From positions 124,001-188,000 of the forward strand of contig CAJUIW010000001.1 of NCBI GenBank assembly GCA_910586895.1: DNA of 64,000 nt, given 5' to 3'. This stretch comes from an uncultured Muribaculaceae bacterium. Lineage in GTDB: Bacteria > Bacteroidota > Bacteroidia > Bacteroidales > Muribaculaceae. The notes under the pieces were generated by a model, which worked only from the letters and a program-made list of their open reading frames with translations, searched no databases and was not told the DNA's origin. Made by a program: the position numbers and the translations under genes. Below, in pieces: positions 36,712-45,122 of the stretch (the stretch's first letter is position 1; the number at the start of each line of letters is the position of its first letter).

Positions 36712-38654
36712 ATTTCATTGAAGTACCTTCTGACAAAAGTATTATAGAAGTTGACAGTAATCAATATCCGCTGCTAAGCAGAATAGATTCGCCTGCCGAC
36801 TTACGCCACATGACGGTATCGGATCTTTCAGGTGTATGCTATGATATACGTAAGTTCCTGATCAATGCATTAAGCACTAATCCGGGACATTTTGCATCAA
36901 GTATGGGAGCGGTAGAACTCACCGTAGCCCTTCATTACGTATTCAATACTCCATATGACCGCATAGTATGGGATGTCGGCCATCAGGCTTACGGACATAA
37001 ACTTCTGACCGGACGCGCCCCACGGTTCCACACCAACCGACGTCTGGGAGGCCTAAGCGGATTCCCCTCGCCATCAGAGAGTGAATACGACACTTTCAGC
37101 GCCGGACATGCCTCAAACTCAATATCGGCAGCCCTCGGCATGGCCGTAGCGGCAACACTGCATAATGATGAACCGCGGCGCAACGTTGTGGCCGTGATAG
37201 GCGATGCTTCCATAAGCGGCGGATTGGCATTTGAAGGCATCAATAATGCTGCCAATACTCCGAACAATCTGCTTATAATCCTGAATGACAATGATATGTC
37301 AATTGACCGCAATGTCGGTTCTCTAAACGGTTATCTGGCACATCTGACAACATCCAAGGGCTATAACAAGATGCGGTACAAGGTGTTCAACACACTTAAG
37401 GACCTGCATCTGGTAACGGATAAGAACCGTGGCCGTATTCTACGGTTCAACAACAGCCTTAAATCACTGATCACACATGAACAGAATCTGTTCGAGGGAC
37501 TAAACATCAGATACTTCGGTCCATTTGACGGACATGATCTTCCGACACTGATACGTGTGCTCAGTGACATCAAGGATATGGACGGGCCACGAATACTGCA
37601 CCTGCGCACCATTAAAGGTCGAGGCTACTCCCCCGCCGAGGAAAATCCGGCTGTATGGCACGCACCCGGACGATTCAATCCGGACACCGGAGTCACTGAA
37701 CAGGATAAGGGAACTAAACCTCAGAAGTATCAGGATGTTTTTGGCAATGCTATCACAGCATTGGCAGAACAGAATCAGCAGATAACCGCGATAACGGCTG
37801 CAATGCTGAGCGGAACCTCCCTGTCCATTATGCAAAAACGGTTCCCGGAACGCACGTTTGACGTGGGTATCTCCGAAGGGCATGCCGTGACATTCGCAGG
37901 TGGACTGGCTAAAGACGGAATGCTTCCGTACGTGGCTATATACTCTTCATTCCTGCAAAGGGCTTATGATCATATAATACATGACGTAGCACTGCAGGAA
38001 CTGCCTGTGACATTCTGTATTGACCGCGCAGGCATAGTGGGCGAAGATGGTGCTACACATCACGGAGCTTTTGATCTGGCATATCTGTCAACAGTCCCCG
38101 GCATGACAGTCTGTGCCCCACGTGATGAGAATTATCTGCGACACCTGCTATACACCTCTCAGCTACCTGACCGCAAAGGGCCATTGGCCATACGGTATCC
38201 CCGCGGACGCGGCAATTCGCTTCAGACTCTTGAGGAATACCGCCGACTTGAAAAAGGTCGAGGCGAACAGATTCATGTAGGAAAGGATATTGCCATCCTC
38301 ACCCTCGGCCCGATATGCAATGAAGCCATGAAGGCTGTAAAAAGCCTGGAGGCCAAAGGTGTGCATGCAGCGCTTTATGACATGATTTTCCTCAAACCCA
38401 TTGATGAAAATATACTGCGCACGGTTGCCGAATCAGGAGCTCCGATTGTGACCGTAGAGGATGGAACTATAAAAGGAGGACTCGGTTCGACAGTTATTGA
38501 ATGGCTTTCCGACAATGGGTTCACTAATCGGGTCCAACGAATCGGAATTCCGGATAAATTTGTACCACAAGGCTCGGTAGAGCAGCTTTATAAGCTGTGC
38601 AATATGGATGCGGAAGCTATCGAAGCTGCTTGCCTAAGATTATTAGAAAAATGA
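36708..38654 (+). CDS. dxs: 1-deoxy-D-xylulose-5-phosphate synthase
   Basis: 648 residues. First step of the MEP isoprenoid pathway: condenses pyruvate and glyceraldehyde 3-phosphate using thiamine diphosphate. Motifs: DVGHQAYGHKLLTGR, the ThDP/Mg segment GDASISGGLAFEGINNA with the NDN continuation (LNDNDMSI), the transketolase-type FDVGISEGHAVTFAGGLA with the catalytic Glu, and the C-terminal TVEDGTIKGGLGSTVIEWL. It overlaps its neighbours by ATGA on both sides (36708-36711 and 38651-38654). Confidence 0.96.
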   Translation: MNFIEVPSDKSIIEVDSNQYPLLSRIDSPADLRHMTVSDLSGVCYDIRKFLINALSTNPGHFASSMGAVELTVALHYVFNTPYDRIVWDVGHQAYGHKLLTGRAPRFHTNRRLGGLSGFPSPSESEYDTFSAGHASNSISAALGMAVAATLHNDEPRRNVVAVIGDASISGGLAFEGINNAANTPNNLLIILNDNDMSIDRNVGSLNGYLAHLTTSKGYNKMRYKVFNTLKDLHLVTDKNRGRILRFNNSLKSLITHEQNLFEGLNIRYFGPFDGHDLPTLIRVLSDIKDMDGPRILHLRTIKGRGYSPAEENPAVWHAPGRFNPDTGVTEQDKGTKPQKYQDVFGNAITALAEQNQQITAITAAMLSGTSLSIMQKRFPERTFDVGISEGHAVTFAGGLAKDGMLPYVAIYSSFLQRAYDHIIHDVALQELPVTFCIDRAGIVGEDGATHHGAFDLAYLSTVPGMTVCAPRDENYLRHLLYTSQLPDRKGPLAIRYPRGRGNSLQTLEEYRRLEKGRGEQIHVGKDIAILTLGPICNEAMKAVKSLEAKGVHAALYDMIFLKPIDENILRTVAESGAPIVTVEDGTIKGGLGSTVIEWLSDNGFTNRVQRIGIPDKFVPQGSVEQLYKLCNMDAEAIEAACLRLLEK

Positions 38655-39985
38655 AGATAGTAATTGCAGGAGCCGGAGAAGTAGGCTGTCATCTTGGTAA
38701 ACTTCTCTCACGTGAGGAGCAGGATATAACTATTGTAGATGCTGATGAAAGTAAGTTGGCACAGTTGGATGCCAATTACAATCTCCTGACTGTAAGCGGT
38801 CAGCCTACATCATTCAATGTGTTGAAACAAGCCGGTGTAGGACGATGCGACCTGTTCATAGCCGTCACACCCTCAGAAACGGCCAACCTTCTTGCTTGCT
38901 CCATAGCAAAATCTTATGGAGCCAAGCGCACAGTAGCCCGCATTGACAACTACGAGTTCATGCAGCCTGCCTACGGGGAGTTTTTCAACGAGCGTGGAAT
39001 CAGTGCGTTGATGTATCCTGAATATCTGGCCGCAGTGGAAATCAAAAAAGCACTGGAACGTAACTGGGTACGGTTCTGGTTTGAGATTCATGACGGAGAG
39101 CTTCTTGTAGTAGGTGTAAAAATCCGCGAAAACGCACGCCTGACAGGCATGCAGCTGAAGCAGCTGTCCATGTCGGAGCATTTCTTCCATGTATCGGCAA
39201 TAAAACGAAATCAACGGACCATCATACCGCGCGGTGATGACTTCATATATCCAAACGATATACTATACTTCACCACCACGAAAGAGCATGTCAACGAGCT
39301 TCGTGATATATGTGGCAAACAGAAGCATGAACTGCGCCGGATTATGGTCCTTGGCGGCAGCCGTATAGCCGTCCGCCTATCAACACTTGTAGGCGATAAA
39401 TATGATATCACAATCATTGAGACCAACCGTGACCGCTGTCAGGAACTATGCGAACGCTGCCCGAATGTCACTGTAGTACATGGCGACGGCCGTGATATCG
39501 AAACACTCGTTGAGGAAGGGATAGATGAATGCGATGCTTTCATTGCGCTGACTGACAGCTCGGAGACAAACATCCTCACAAGCCTTACCGCAAAGGAGCA
39601 TGGCGTGAAAAAGACTATTGCGGAGGTGGAGGATCTGCAGTTCATTTCATCGGCAGAAAACCTGAATATCGGTACAATCATAAATAAGAAGCTGCTCCTA
39701 TCCGGACGCATATTCCAAGTGATGCTCGATGCTGATACTGATTCATCGACATTCATGGCCTTGGCCGATGCTGATGTGGCTGAAATTGAGGTCAGAAATG
39801 GAGCCAAAGTGACAAAAGGCATGGTAAAGGACCTGAAACTGTCGTCCGACATGACCATTGCAGGCCTGATACGTAAAGGAAAGGGTATGCTTGTAAGAGG
39901 TGATACCCGCATAGAACCAGGCGACCATGTAGTGGTGCTGTTCCTGAACACCGCCATGCATAAAATCGAAAAGTTATTTATCTGA
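38651..39985 (+). CDS. trkA: Trk system potassium uptake regulatory subunit TrkA
   Basis: 444 residues from the ATG at 38651. Two RCK modules in tandem, each an NAD-binding Rossmann domain plus TrkA_C domain. The first begins MKIVIAGAGEVGCHLG and has a regular DAD acid end of strand 2. The second, IMVLGGSRIAVRLSTLV near 235, has a modified glycine motif. VVGVKIRENARLTGMQL and AEIEVRNGAKVTKGMV mark the TrkA_C domains. It gates TrkH in response to nucleotides. A GTG 18 codons upstream is rejected in favour of the ATGA overlap with dxs. Confidence 0.95.
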   Translation: MKIVIAGAGEVGCHLGKLLSREEQDITIVDADESKLAQLDANYNLLTVSGQPTSFNVLKQAGVGRCDLFIAVTPSETANLLACSIAKSYGAKRTVARIDNYEFMQPAYGEFFNERGISALMYPEYLAAVEIKKALERNWVRFWFEIHDGELLVVGVKIRENARLTGMQLKQLSMSEHFFHVSAIKRNQRTIIPRGDDFIYPNDILYFTTTKEHVNELRDICGKQKHELRRIMVLGGSRIAVRLSTLVGDKYDITIIETNRDRCQELCERCPNVTVVHGDGRDIETLVEEGIDECDAFIALTDSSETNILTSLTAKEHGVKKTIAEVEDLQFISSAENLNIGTIINKKLLLSGRIFQVMLDADTDSSTFMALADADVAEIEVRNGAKVTKGMVKDLKLSSDMTIAGLIRKGKGMLVRGDTRIEPGDHVVVLFLNTAMHKIEKLFI

Positions 39986-41451
39986 TGAAGCGTAAAGGGG
40001 TCAACATCCTTATGGTTTTCAGGGTGATAGGCTGGCTGCTTATCATTGAGAGCGTGTTCATGACCGTTCCGCTGATAACCACACTTGTGTATCATGAAAG
40101 TGATTCGTATGCATTCATAGTCGGGATAATTGCCACTGCCCTCACAGGAATGGCACTCACATTCTGCCTACGTCCCCGTCACACTGACATGGGCAAGCGA
40201 GAAGGATTTTTGCTGACGGCTCTGGTATGGGTAATGTTTTCATTCCTTGGAATGATACCGTTCATGCTGTGCGACCATAAACTGTCAATAAGCGATGCGT
40301 TTTTTGAATCGATGTCAGGATTCACTACTACCGGAGCCTCCGTACTCCCTTCGGTTGAAGCGCTCGGCAAGGGAATATCGATGTGGCGTTGCCTGATGCA
40401 ATGGCTCGGAGGTATGGGTATCATACTGTTTACACTTGCTGTGGTGCCGATGCTCAACCATTCGGGAGGCATGCAGATGTTCAATGCTGAGGTAACCGGT
40501 ATCACGCATGACAAGATTCGCCCGCGTATCAGTCAGACAGCCAAAGGGCTATGGGGCGTTTACGTAGCATTGACGTTGATTCTGATAGCGTTATTATGGA
40601 TGGGCCCGATGAACATGTATGAAAGCATCTGCCATGCATTTTCATCTATATCTACCGGAGGCTACTCCACTGCCGATGAAAGCATAGCCCATTGGGACTC
40701 AGTATATATCAAAGTTGTCCTGTCCATATTCATGTTTCTGGGAGGGGTGAACTTCGCACTAATGTATAAAGCGGCACTCGGCCAATGGCGTGCATTGCTG
40801 AGCAACGATGTACTAAAAGCCTACGTACGTATAGTATTAGGCTTCTTCCTGGTATTTATCCTTACCATAATATTCCGCGGACAGGTCACATCATGGCAGT
40901 CGGTAACTATCGACCCACTGTTTCAGATAATCTCAACAATAACCTCAACCGGACTTTCCGTCTGTGACTACGAGGAATGGGGACCGTTCACCCTATCGCT
41001 GCTCTTTGTACTAATGTTCTTCGGAGCTTGTGCCGGATCTACCAGCGGTGGTGCCAAGATTGACCGAATGATGTATCTTCTCAAAAATACCCGCAATGAA
41101 CTTTACCGCTGCCTGCACCCCAACACAGTGCTCAGTGTCAGGGTCAATGGCAAGGCTGTACCTTATGAACTGGTGTCAAAGGTTATTGCCTTCCTGTGCA
41201 TCTATGTAATGATTATAGGCGTAGGAGGCATAGCATTGACAGCCATTGGTCTACCAATGGTCGATTCATTCTTCTCCGCCTTCTCCTGCATAAGCAATAC
41301 AGGACTTGGCGCCGGTGTGACAGGCTATGGCGAAAGTTTTGACAAAGTTCCGGACCTTGGCAAGTGGATTTTATCGGCTCTGATGCTCACAGGCCGTCTT
41401 GAAATATTCACCGTGCTTGTACTATTCACTAAAGGATTCTGGTCGAAGTAG
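39985..41451 (+). CDS. trkH: Trk potassium transporter subunit TrkH
   Basis: 488 residues, about ten membrane helices. The four selectivity-filter-type loops are visible: SGFTTTGASVLP near 110, SISTGGYSTADES near 220, ISTITSTGLSVCDY near 312 and ISNTGLGAGVTGYGE near 433. MPFMLC and MQWLGGMGIILF are typical TrkH segments. It forms the K+ channel-like pore controlled by TrkA, whose stop overlaps its start by one base (TGATG). Confidence 0.95.
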   Translation: MKRKGVNILMVFRVIGWLLIIESVFMTVPLITTLVYHESDSYAFIVGIIATALTGMALTFCLRPRHTDMGKREGFLLTALVWVMFSFLGMIPFMLCDHKLSISDAFFESMSGFTTTGASVLPSVEALGKGISMWRCLMQWLGGMGIILFTLAVVPMLNHSGGMQMFNAEVTGITHDKIRPRISQTAKGLWGVYVALTLILIALLWMGPMNMYESICHAFSSISTGGYSTADESIAHWDSVYIKVVLSIFMFLGGVNFALMYKAALGQWRALLSNDVLKAYVRIVLGFFLVFILTIIFRGQVTSWQSVTIDPLFQIISTITSTGLSVCDYEEWGPFTLSLLFVLMFFGACAGSTSGGAKIDRMMYLLKNTRNELYRCLHPNTVLSVRVNGKAVPYELVSKVIAFLCIYVMIIGVGGIALTAIGLPMVDSFFSAFSCISNTGLGAGVTGYGESFDKVPDLGKWILSALMLTGRLEIFTVLVLFTKGFWSK

Positions 41452-41491
41452 ACATAAAAATATCAGTTCCATTATCAAATAATTATGCCTC

Positions 41492-41509
41492 TCTCAACAA
41501 ATGTTGAGA
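41492..41509. promoter_or_regulatory. Palindromic operator candidate upstream of the SDR gene
   Basis: TCTCAACA (41492-41499), spacer AA, TGTTGAGA (41502-41509): perfect 8-bp arms. The centre at 41500.5 is 29.5 bp upstream of the first T of the -7 box at 41530, that is about -41 relative to the predicted start. The same arrangement recurs at 58101-58116 next to a Crp/Fnr gene. It could alternatively be a weak terminator of trkH (7-bp stem, ATTTTT tail). Confidence 0.6.
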
Positions 41510-41529
41510 ATTTTTCGCAGCTAACGTAT

Positions 41530-41537
41530 TAGATTTG
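41530..41537 (+). promoter_or_regulatory. -7 promoter box of the SDR gene
   Basis: TAGATTTG followed by T. No TTTG lies at the -33 position; that space is taken by the palindrome arm, which suggests an activator-dependent promoter. Leader of about 27 nt. Confidence 0.55.
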
Positions 41538-41568
41538 TGTCTTAATCCATCATTGAAAAATAAGACAC

Positions 41569-42255
41569 ATGAATATACTGATAATAGGAGCTACTTCAGG
41601 TATCGGACATGGCCTATGGAGACACTATGTCGAATCCGGACATCATGTAGCGGTTATGGGCAGGCGTAAGAACCTGTTGGATGCAATGGCTGCAGAATTT
41701 CCACAGCTTACATTTGCCGTACAATGCGATGTTGCGGACATCGGTTCTTTTAATATAGCATTGGGACAAGTAATTGACCGGTTGAAGTACCTCGATTTAG
41801 CAATAATATGTGCCGGAACTGGTGAGTTGAATCCGGAGTTGGACAAAATAGTAGAGTTAGACACTCTGTCATTAAACGTAATGGGATGGACTAATGCCGT
41901 TGATGCAATCTATGATATATTCATGTGTCAAAAGTACGGCCATCTTGTGACGATAACGTCAGTGGGTGGTATGCAGCCTGCTCCAATAGCTCCGGCTTAT
42001 AGTGCATCAAAAGCATTCCAGATCAATTACACCAAATCGCTTCAGCTGAAATCAAAGCATTCCGGCATCACCGTTACAGAAATCCGTCCGGGCCTCGTTG
42101 ATACAAGAATGGCCAAGGGCGAGGGGCTGTTTTGGGTAATGCCGGTTGACAAAGTGGTCCGACAGATTACTACTGCAATATCACATAAACGCAAATTGAG
42201 AATTGTGACACGTCGTTGGCGAATCTTGAATTGGATTATCAAGCACTTTATGTAG
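41569..42255 (+). CDS. Short-chain dehydrogenase/reductase
   Basis: 228 residues of the classical SDR fold: cofactor motif GATSGIGHGL (7-16), an RRK segment at the end of strand 2 favouring NADP(H), CDVADI, CAGTG in place of NNAG, the catalytic Ser in ITSVGG and YSASK (Tyr and Lys), then RPGLVDTRMAKG. The substrate cannot be inferred. It forms a single-gene unit with an unusual promoter carrying a palindrome. The next gene starts 33 bp downstream but has its own -7 box. Confidence 0.9.
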   Translation: MNILIIGATSGIGHGLWRHYVESGHHVAVMGRRKNLLDAMAAEFPQLTFAVQCDVADIGSFNIALGQVIDRLKYLDLAIICAGTGELNPELDKIVELDTLSLNVMGWTNAVDAIYDIFMCQKYGHLVTITSVGGMQPAPIAPAYSASKAFQINYTKSLQLKSKHSGITVTEIRPGLVDTRMAKGEGLFWVMPVDKVVRQITTAISHKRKLRIVTRRWRILNWIIKHFM

Positions 42256-42274
42256 ACGATGTGATATTTTTGAG

Positions 42275-42282
42275 TAAATTTG
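42275..42282 (+). promoter_or_regulatory. -7 promoter box of the tethered regulator gene (near-leaderless)
   Basis: TAAATTTG, five nucleotides (CAGGT) before the ATG at 42288. Predicted leader is 1-2 nt, which fixes this ATG as the start. Confidence 0.65.
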
Positions 42283-42287
42283 CAGGT

Positions 42288-43271
42288 ATGAGAGGATTGC
42301 TTTACATAGTACTGCTGATTGTCATTACTGGATGTGGATATTCAGGTTCAAATTATAAATGCGAACTTGATGAAGCGGAAAATATGATTGAAGAAAATCC
42401 GGAAAAGGCATTCAATATGCTTAATGGCTATGATGTGGCTGAATTCAAAGATTCGGCCACTATGGCCCGTTGGGCATTGCTATACGGTGAGGCACTGGTG
42501 GCAAACAAGTTGGCCGCCCCGACCGATACAATAATCAATATCGCAGTCGACTACTATAGCTCGCATATTTCTGCGGAGGACTATCTCAGCAGAGCTCAAA
42601 AAGCAAAAGCATTACTTTCGAAATCCACCGGACATAGTGCTCTTGCTTCAGCTCTGTATATTCAAAAAGAGAAAGAGTTCATGCTCTATAAAGAACGTGC
42701 GCGAAGAAACCAACTTCTGCTTATAGGCATGATAGTGCTCCTTGCCGCAATAGGAATCATCATCTGGCAGCGACAGCATATCAAGCTGAAGAATGCCAAA
42801 GCCGATGCACTTATTGCAGAAGCATCATTTCTTAAAAAAAGCCTCGATAGCCGTAAAAACGAATGCTCGGCATTGGCTAACAAGCTGTCAGCCTCACTGG
42901 CCAACCGATTCAATATGATTGATGAACTGTGCGAAACGTTCTATGAATCGCAAGGCTCCAAAAACGAAAAGAAAGCTATTGTTGACAAGGTAAAATATCA
43001 CATCGATGCCTTGAAAAACGACAATGGCATATTCAACGAAATGGAGCAGTGCCATGAAGATATTCTCACTCGACTACGCAACGATTTCTCTACTCTGAAA
43101 CAAGAGGAATACCGGTTGATGGTATATATAGTCAGCGGTCTTTCCAACCGCACTATCGCCCTGCTTATCGGAGAAAGCATCGACACGACATACAAGCGCA
43201 AATCACGCCTGAAAGCTAAAATAGCTTCATCATCAAGTCCGAACAAAGACATTCTGCTAAACGCATTCTAA
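42288..43271 (+). CDS. Membrane-tethered regulator with C-terminal HTH-like domain
   Basis: 327 residues. A lipoprotein-like signal (IVITGC, Cys16), a short TPR-like helical segment (AENMIEENPEKAFNMLNGYD), then a membrane helix (LLLIGMIVLLAAIGIIIW, about 148-165), a coiled coil (about 170-220) and a C-terminal helix-turn-helix-like region (EYRLMVYIVSGLSNRTIALL followed by IDTTYKRKSRLKAKI), resembling LuxR/sigma region 4. This layout recurs in Bacteroidales as one-component regulators that sense outside and act on DNA inside. The sensor part is much shorter than usual. It converges on a second such regulator, 40 bp apart. Confidence 0.72.
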   Translation: MRGLLYIVLLIVITGCGYSGSNYKCELDEAENMIEENPEKAFNMLNGYDVAEFKDSATMARWALLYGEALVANKLAAPTDTIINIAVDYYSSHISAEDYLSRAQKAKALLSKSTGHSALASALYIQKEKEFMLYKERARRNQLLLIGMIVLLAAIGIIIWQRQHIKLKNAKADALIAEASFLKKSLDSRKNECSALANKLSASLANRFNMIDELCETFYESQGSKNEKKAIVDKVKYHIDALKNDNGIFNEMEQCHEDILTRLRNDFSTLKQEEYRLMVYIVSGLSNRTIALLIGESIDTTYKRKSRLKAKIASSSSPNKDILLNAF

Positions 43272-43311
43272 CGCTGACTCAGATTGCGGTCAGAATATGG
43301 CAGTAATCCGT

Positions 43312-44928
43312 CTATTTGCCTGATGGCATTGTAGTGCATATTTCGAATAAATCACGCTCGAAAGTATCCCTGTTCTTCGCTCTGTTACGGACTTGTGTGC
43401 GATGATTGAATATCGTTTGAGGTGAATAAAAAAGCAACGTGGCTATCTTCGTGCTGTCTTTTATGCCCATCCTGATAAGTGCAAAGATTCGCAAATCGGT
43501 ATTCAGCAATTCATTCGGCTTTGGAATGATAACTTTATCCGGTTGGAGCAGAGTATTGAATTTCTCAATAAAATCAGGATAAAGACGCAAGAATGCGGTA
43601 TCGAAATTAAAGAATATCTCCCTCATTTCAGCTTCCGATGGGCGTGTATTGTTAACTACACGTTGCAGATCGTCAAATTGCCGGGTCTTTAATTTCAGAC
43701 TGACTGTGGATTGAAACCGATTCAACTTTTCAATATATGCAGCACACAGATCCATAAAAAGACTTACGTATTGCTCACGCGAAACATTGGTATGTGCAAG
43801 TTCTTCATTCAAGGCTGTAAGACGGCTGTTCAATTTGGAAAGCTCCTGTTTCGAAATACCGAGCATTTTCTTTTCCCGTACTATCAGATATACCGATACA
43901 GCGAGAATCAGTAGCAGGATACCAATGACAGATACATATACTTTAAGCCGTTTATTCTGCGAAGTCACAGTATCCTGGTACCCCAACGCTATATCCGGAA
44001 TCTTTCCCGTAATCTCCAACATCCGCAGTCTATTATTGTAAAATATAGCATCTTCAAGCGAATACTTAAGAAACCTATTAGCCCTTTCCAAATCCCCATC
44101 CCTATTCCGGATGTCAAGAGCAAGTTCCTGAAGTGCCAGATTTTCCTTCAGCGGTATTATCTGATCAGAAACCGCAGCATTTATCAGCCATCTTCGATAG
44201 CTGCCCATATCACCCATGCCTCGGTATGACATTGCAAGTCCATACGCGGCCTGAGCATATAGCCTTGTATTCTGCGGCGTGGGTTCGAGGGCTTTGATAT
44301 AACTGTCACGTGCCTCCTTATATTCGCCTTGACGAAGCACCTTATCCGCATAATAATAGCAGTACTCCGGTGTCGACTTGTCAGTAACCGTCAGCAATGA
44401 GTCCAGGTATCTTATACTTAATTCATTATACTTTGCGCCAAAAGATGTATTCCCGGAGTATTCACCCCATGCGGCATAAGTCCACTGCATTGCAGAATAC
44501 AGTTCCCTACGTGTAGACAATGAAAGCGTGGTAGAATCAACTCCCCTCAGAATCTCAATGGCCTCGCTAAAATGCCCTGATGTTGCCAATGACAGTGCCC
44601 TGTGGATTTTGATAATAGCCTTATCTTCATATCCGGCATTATCGCCAATCAAACGCTCGGCCCTGTCAAGGTAAGCCATAGCCGAATCAAACCGAAACGT
44701 CAGGTATTCCTGATATAAATCATCATAGTGCTTCATCTGTTCCTCAACTGTCATGCGAGGGTTAAGGATACTTTTTATACTGTCTATCCTTTTCTCTTTT
44801 AAACTTACATATGAAGCTCTGTCAGACAACACCTTTTCAAGTTGTCCAAATTCAGAAGATGCCATAGCCGAGATGGCCATCAATATGCATAGAGTGGTTA
44901 TCAATATTCGGTTTTTCATCCCTATCAT
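43312..44928 (-). CDS. DUF6377-type membrane-spanning regulator
   Basis: 538 residues. Signal peptide, then about 300 residues of TPR-like repeats (AMAYLDRAERLI, EYKEARDSYIKALEPTPQNTRLYAQ) in the periplasm, a membrane helix near 325-345 (LKVYVSVIGILLLILAVSVYLIV), a coiled coil (ELSKLNSRLTALNEELAHTN) and a cytoplasmic domain ending in an HTH-like segment (NTDLRIFALIRMGIKDSTKIATLL, then SPQTIFNHRTQVRNRAK). The family typically lies beside SusC-like transporter genes and controls them. Here it diverges from a TonB-dependent receptor and an alpha-galactosidase. The start could be ATG 44928 or 44919. Confidence 0.85.
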   Translation of the reverse strand: MIGMKNRILITTLCILMAISAMASSEFGQLEKVLSDRASYVSLKEKRIDSIKSILNPRMTVEEQMKHYDDLYQEYLTFRFDSAMAYLDRAERLIGDNAGYEDKAIIKIHRALSLATSGHFSEAIEILRGVDSTTLSLSTRRELYSAMQWTYAAWGEYSGNTSFGAKYNELSIRYLDSLLTVTDKSTPEYCYYYADKVLRQGEYKEARDSYIKALEPTPQNTRLYAQAAYGLAMSYRGMGDMGSYRRWLINAAVSDQIIPLKENLALQELALDIRNRDGDLERANRFLKYSLEDAIFYNNRLRMLEITGKIPDIALGYQDTVTSQNKRLKVYVSVIGILLLILAVSVYLIVREKKMLGISKQELSKLNSRLTALNEELAHTNVSREQYVSLFMDLCAAYIEKLNRFQSTVSLKLKTRQFDDLQRVVNNTRPSEAEMREIFFNFDTAFLRLYPDFIEKFNTLLQPDKVIIPKPNELLNTDLRIFALIRMGIKDSTKIATLLFYSPQTIFNHRTQVRNRAKNRDTFERDLFEICTTMPSGK

Positions 44929-44953
44929 TCTATTTGCCGCTAAATTAATAATA

Positions 44954-44995
44954 ATTCATGATGAATCTGACAACTACCTTAATGTTGTACAACAT
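44954..44995. promoter_or_regulatory. Operator candidates between divergent regulator and receptor genes
   Basis: A perfect 14-bp palindrome, ATGTTGTACAACAT, at 44982-44995, and a shorter one, ATTCAT-G-ATGAAT, at 44954-44966. Both lie in the 194-bp divergent region and are candidates for the regulator's binding site. Confidence 0.5.
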
Positions 44996-45095
44996 ATCTT
45001 CTATTTAGCTGAAACATCGAAGATTAAAGATTTATATCAATACTTACCCACTACCTGACAACTACCGACTATTGACGCCGCCATTACCTCCGGAT

Positions 45096-45103
45096 TATTT
45101 TTG
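45096..45103 (+). promoter_or_regulatory. -7 promoter box of the TonB receptor/alpha-galactosidase unit
   Basis: TATTTTTG followed by C. It lies downstream of the TTG at 45072, so translation must begin at ATG 45123. Confidence 0.6.
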
Positions 45104-45122
45104 CGATGAAAACTTAAATATC

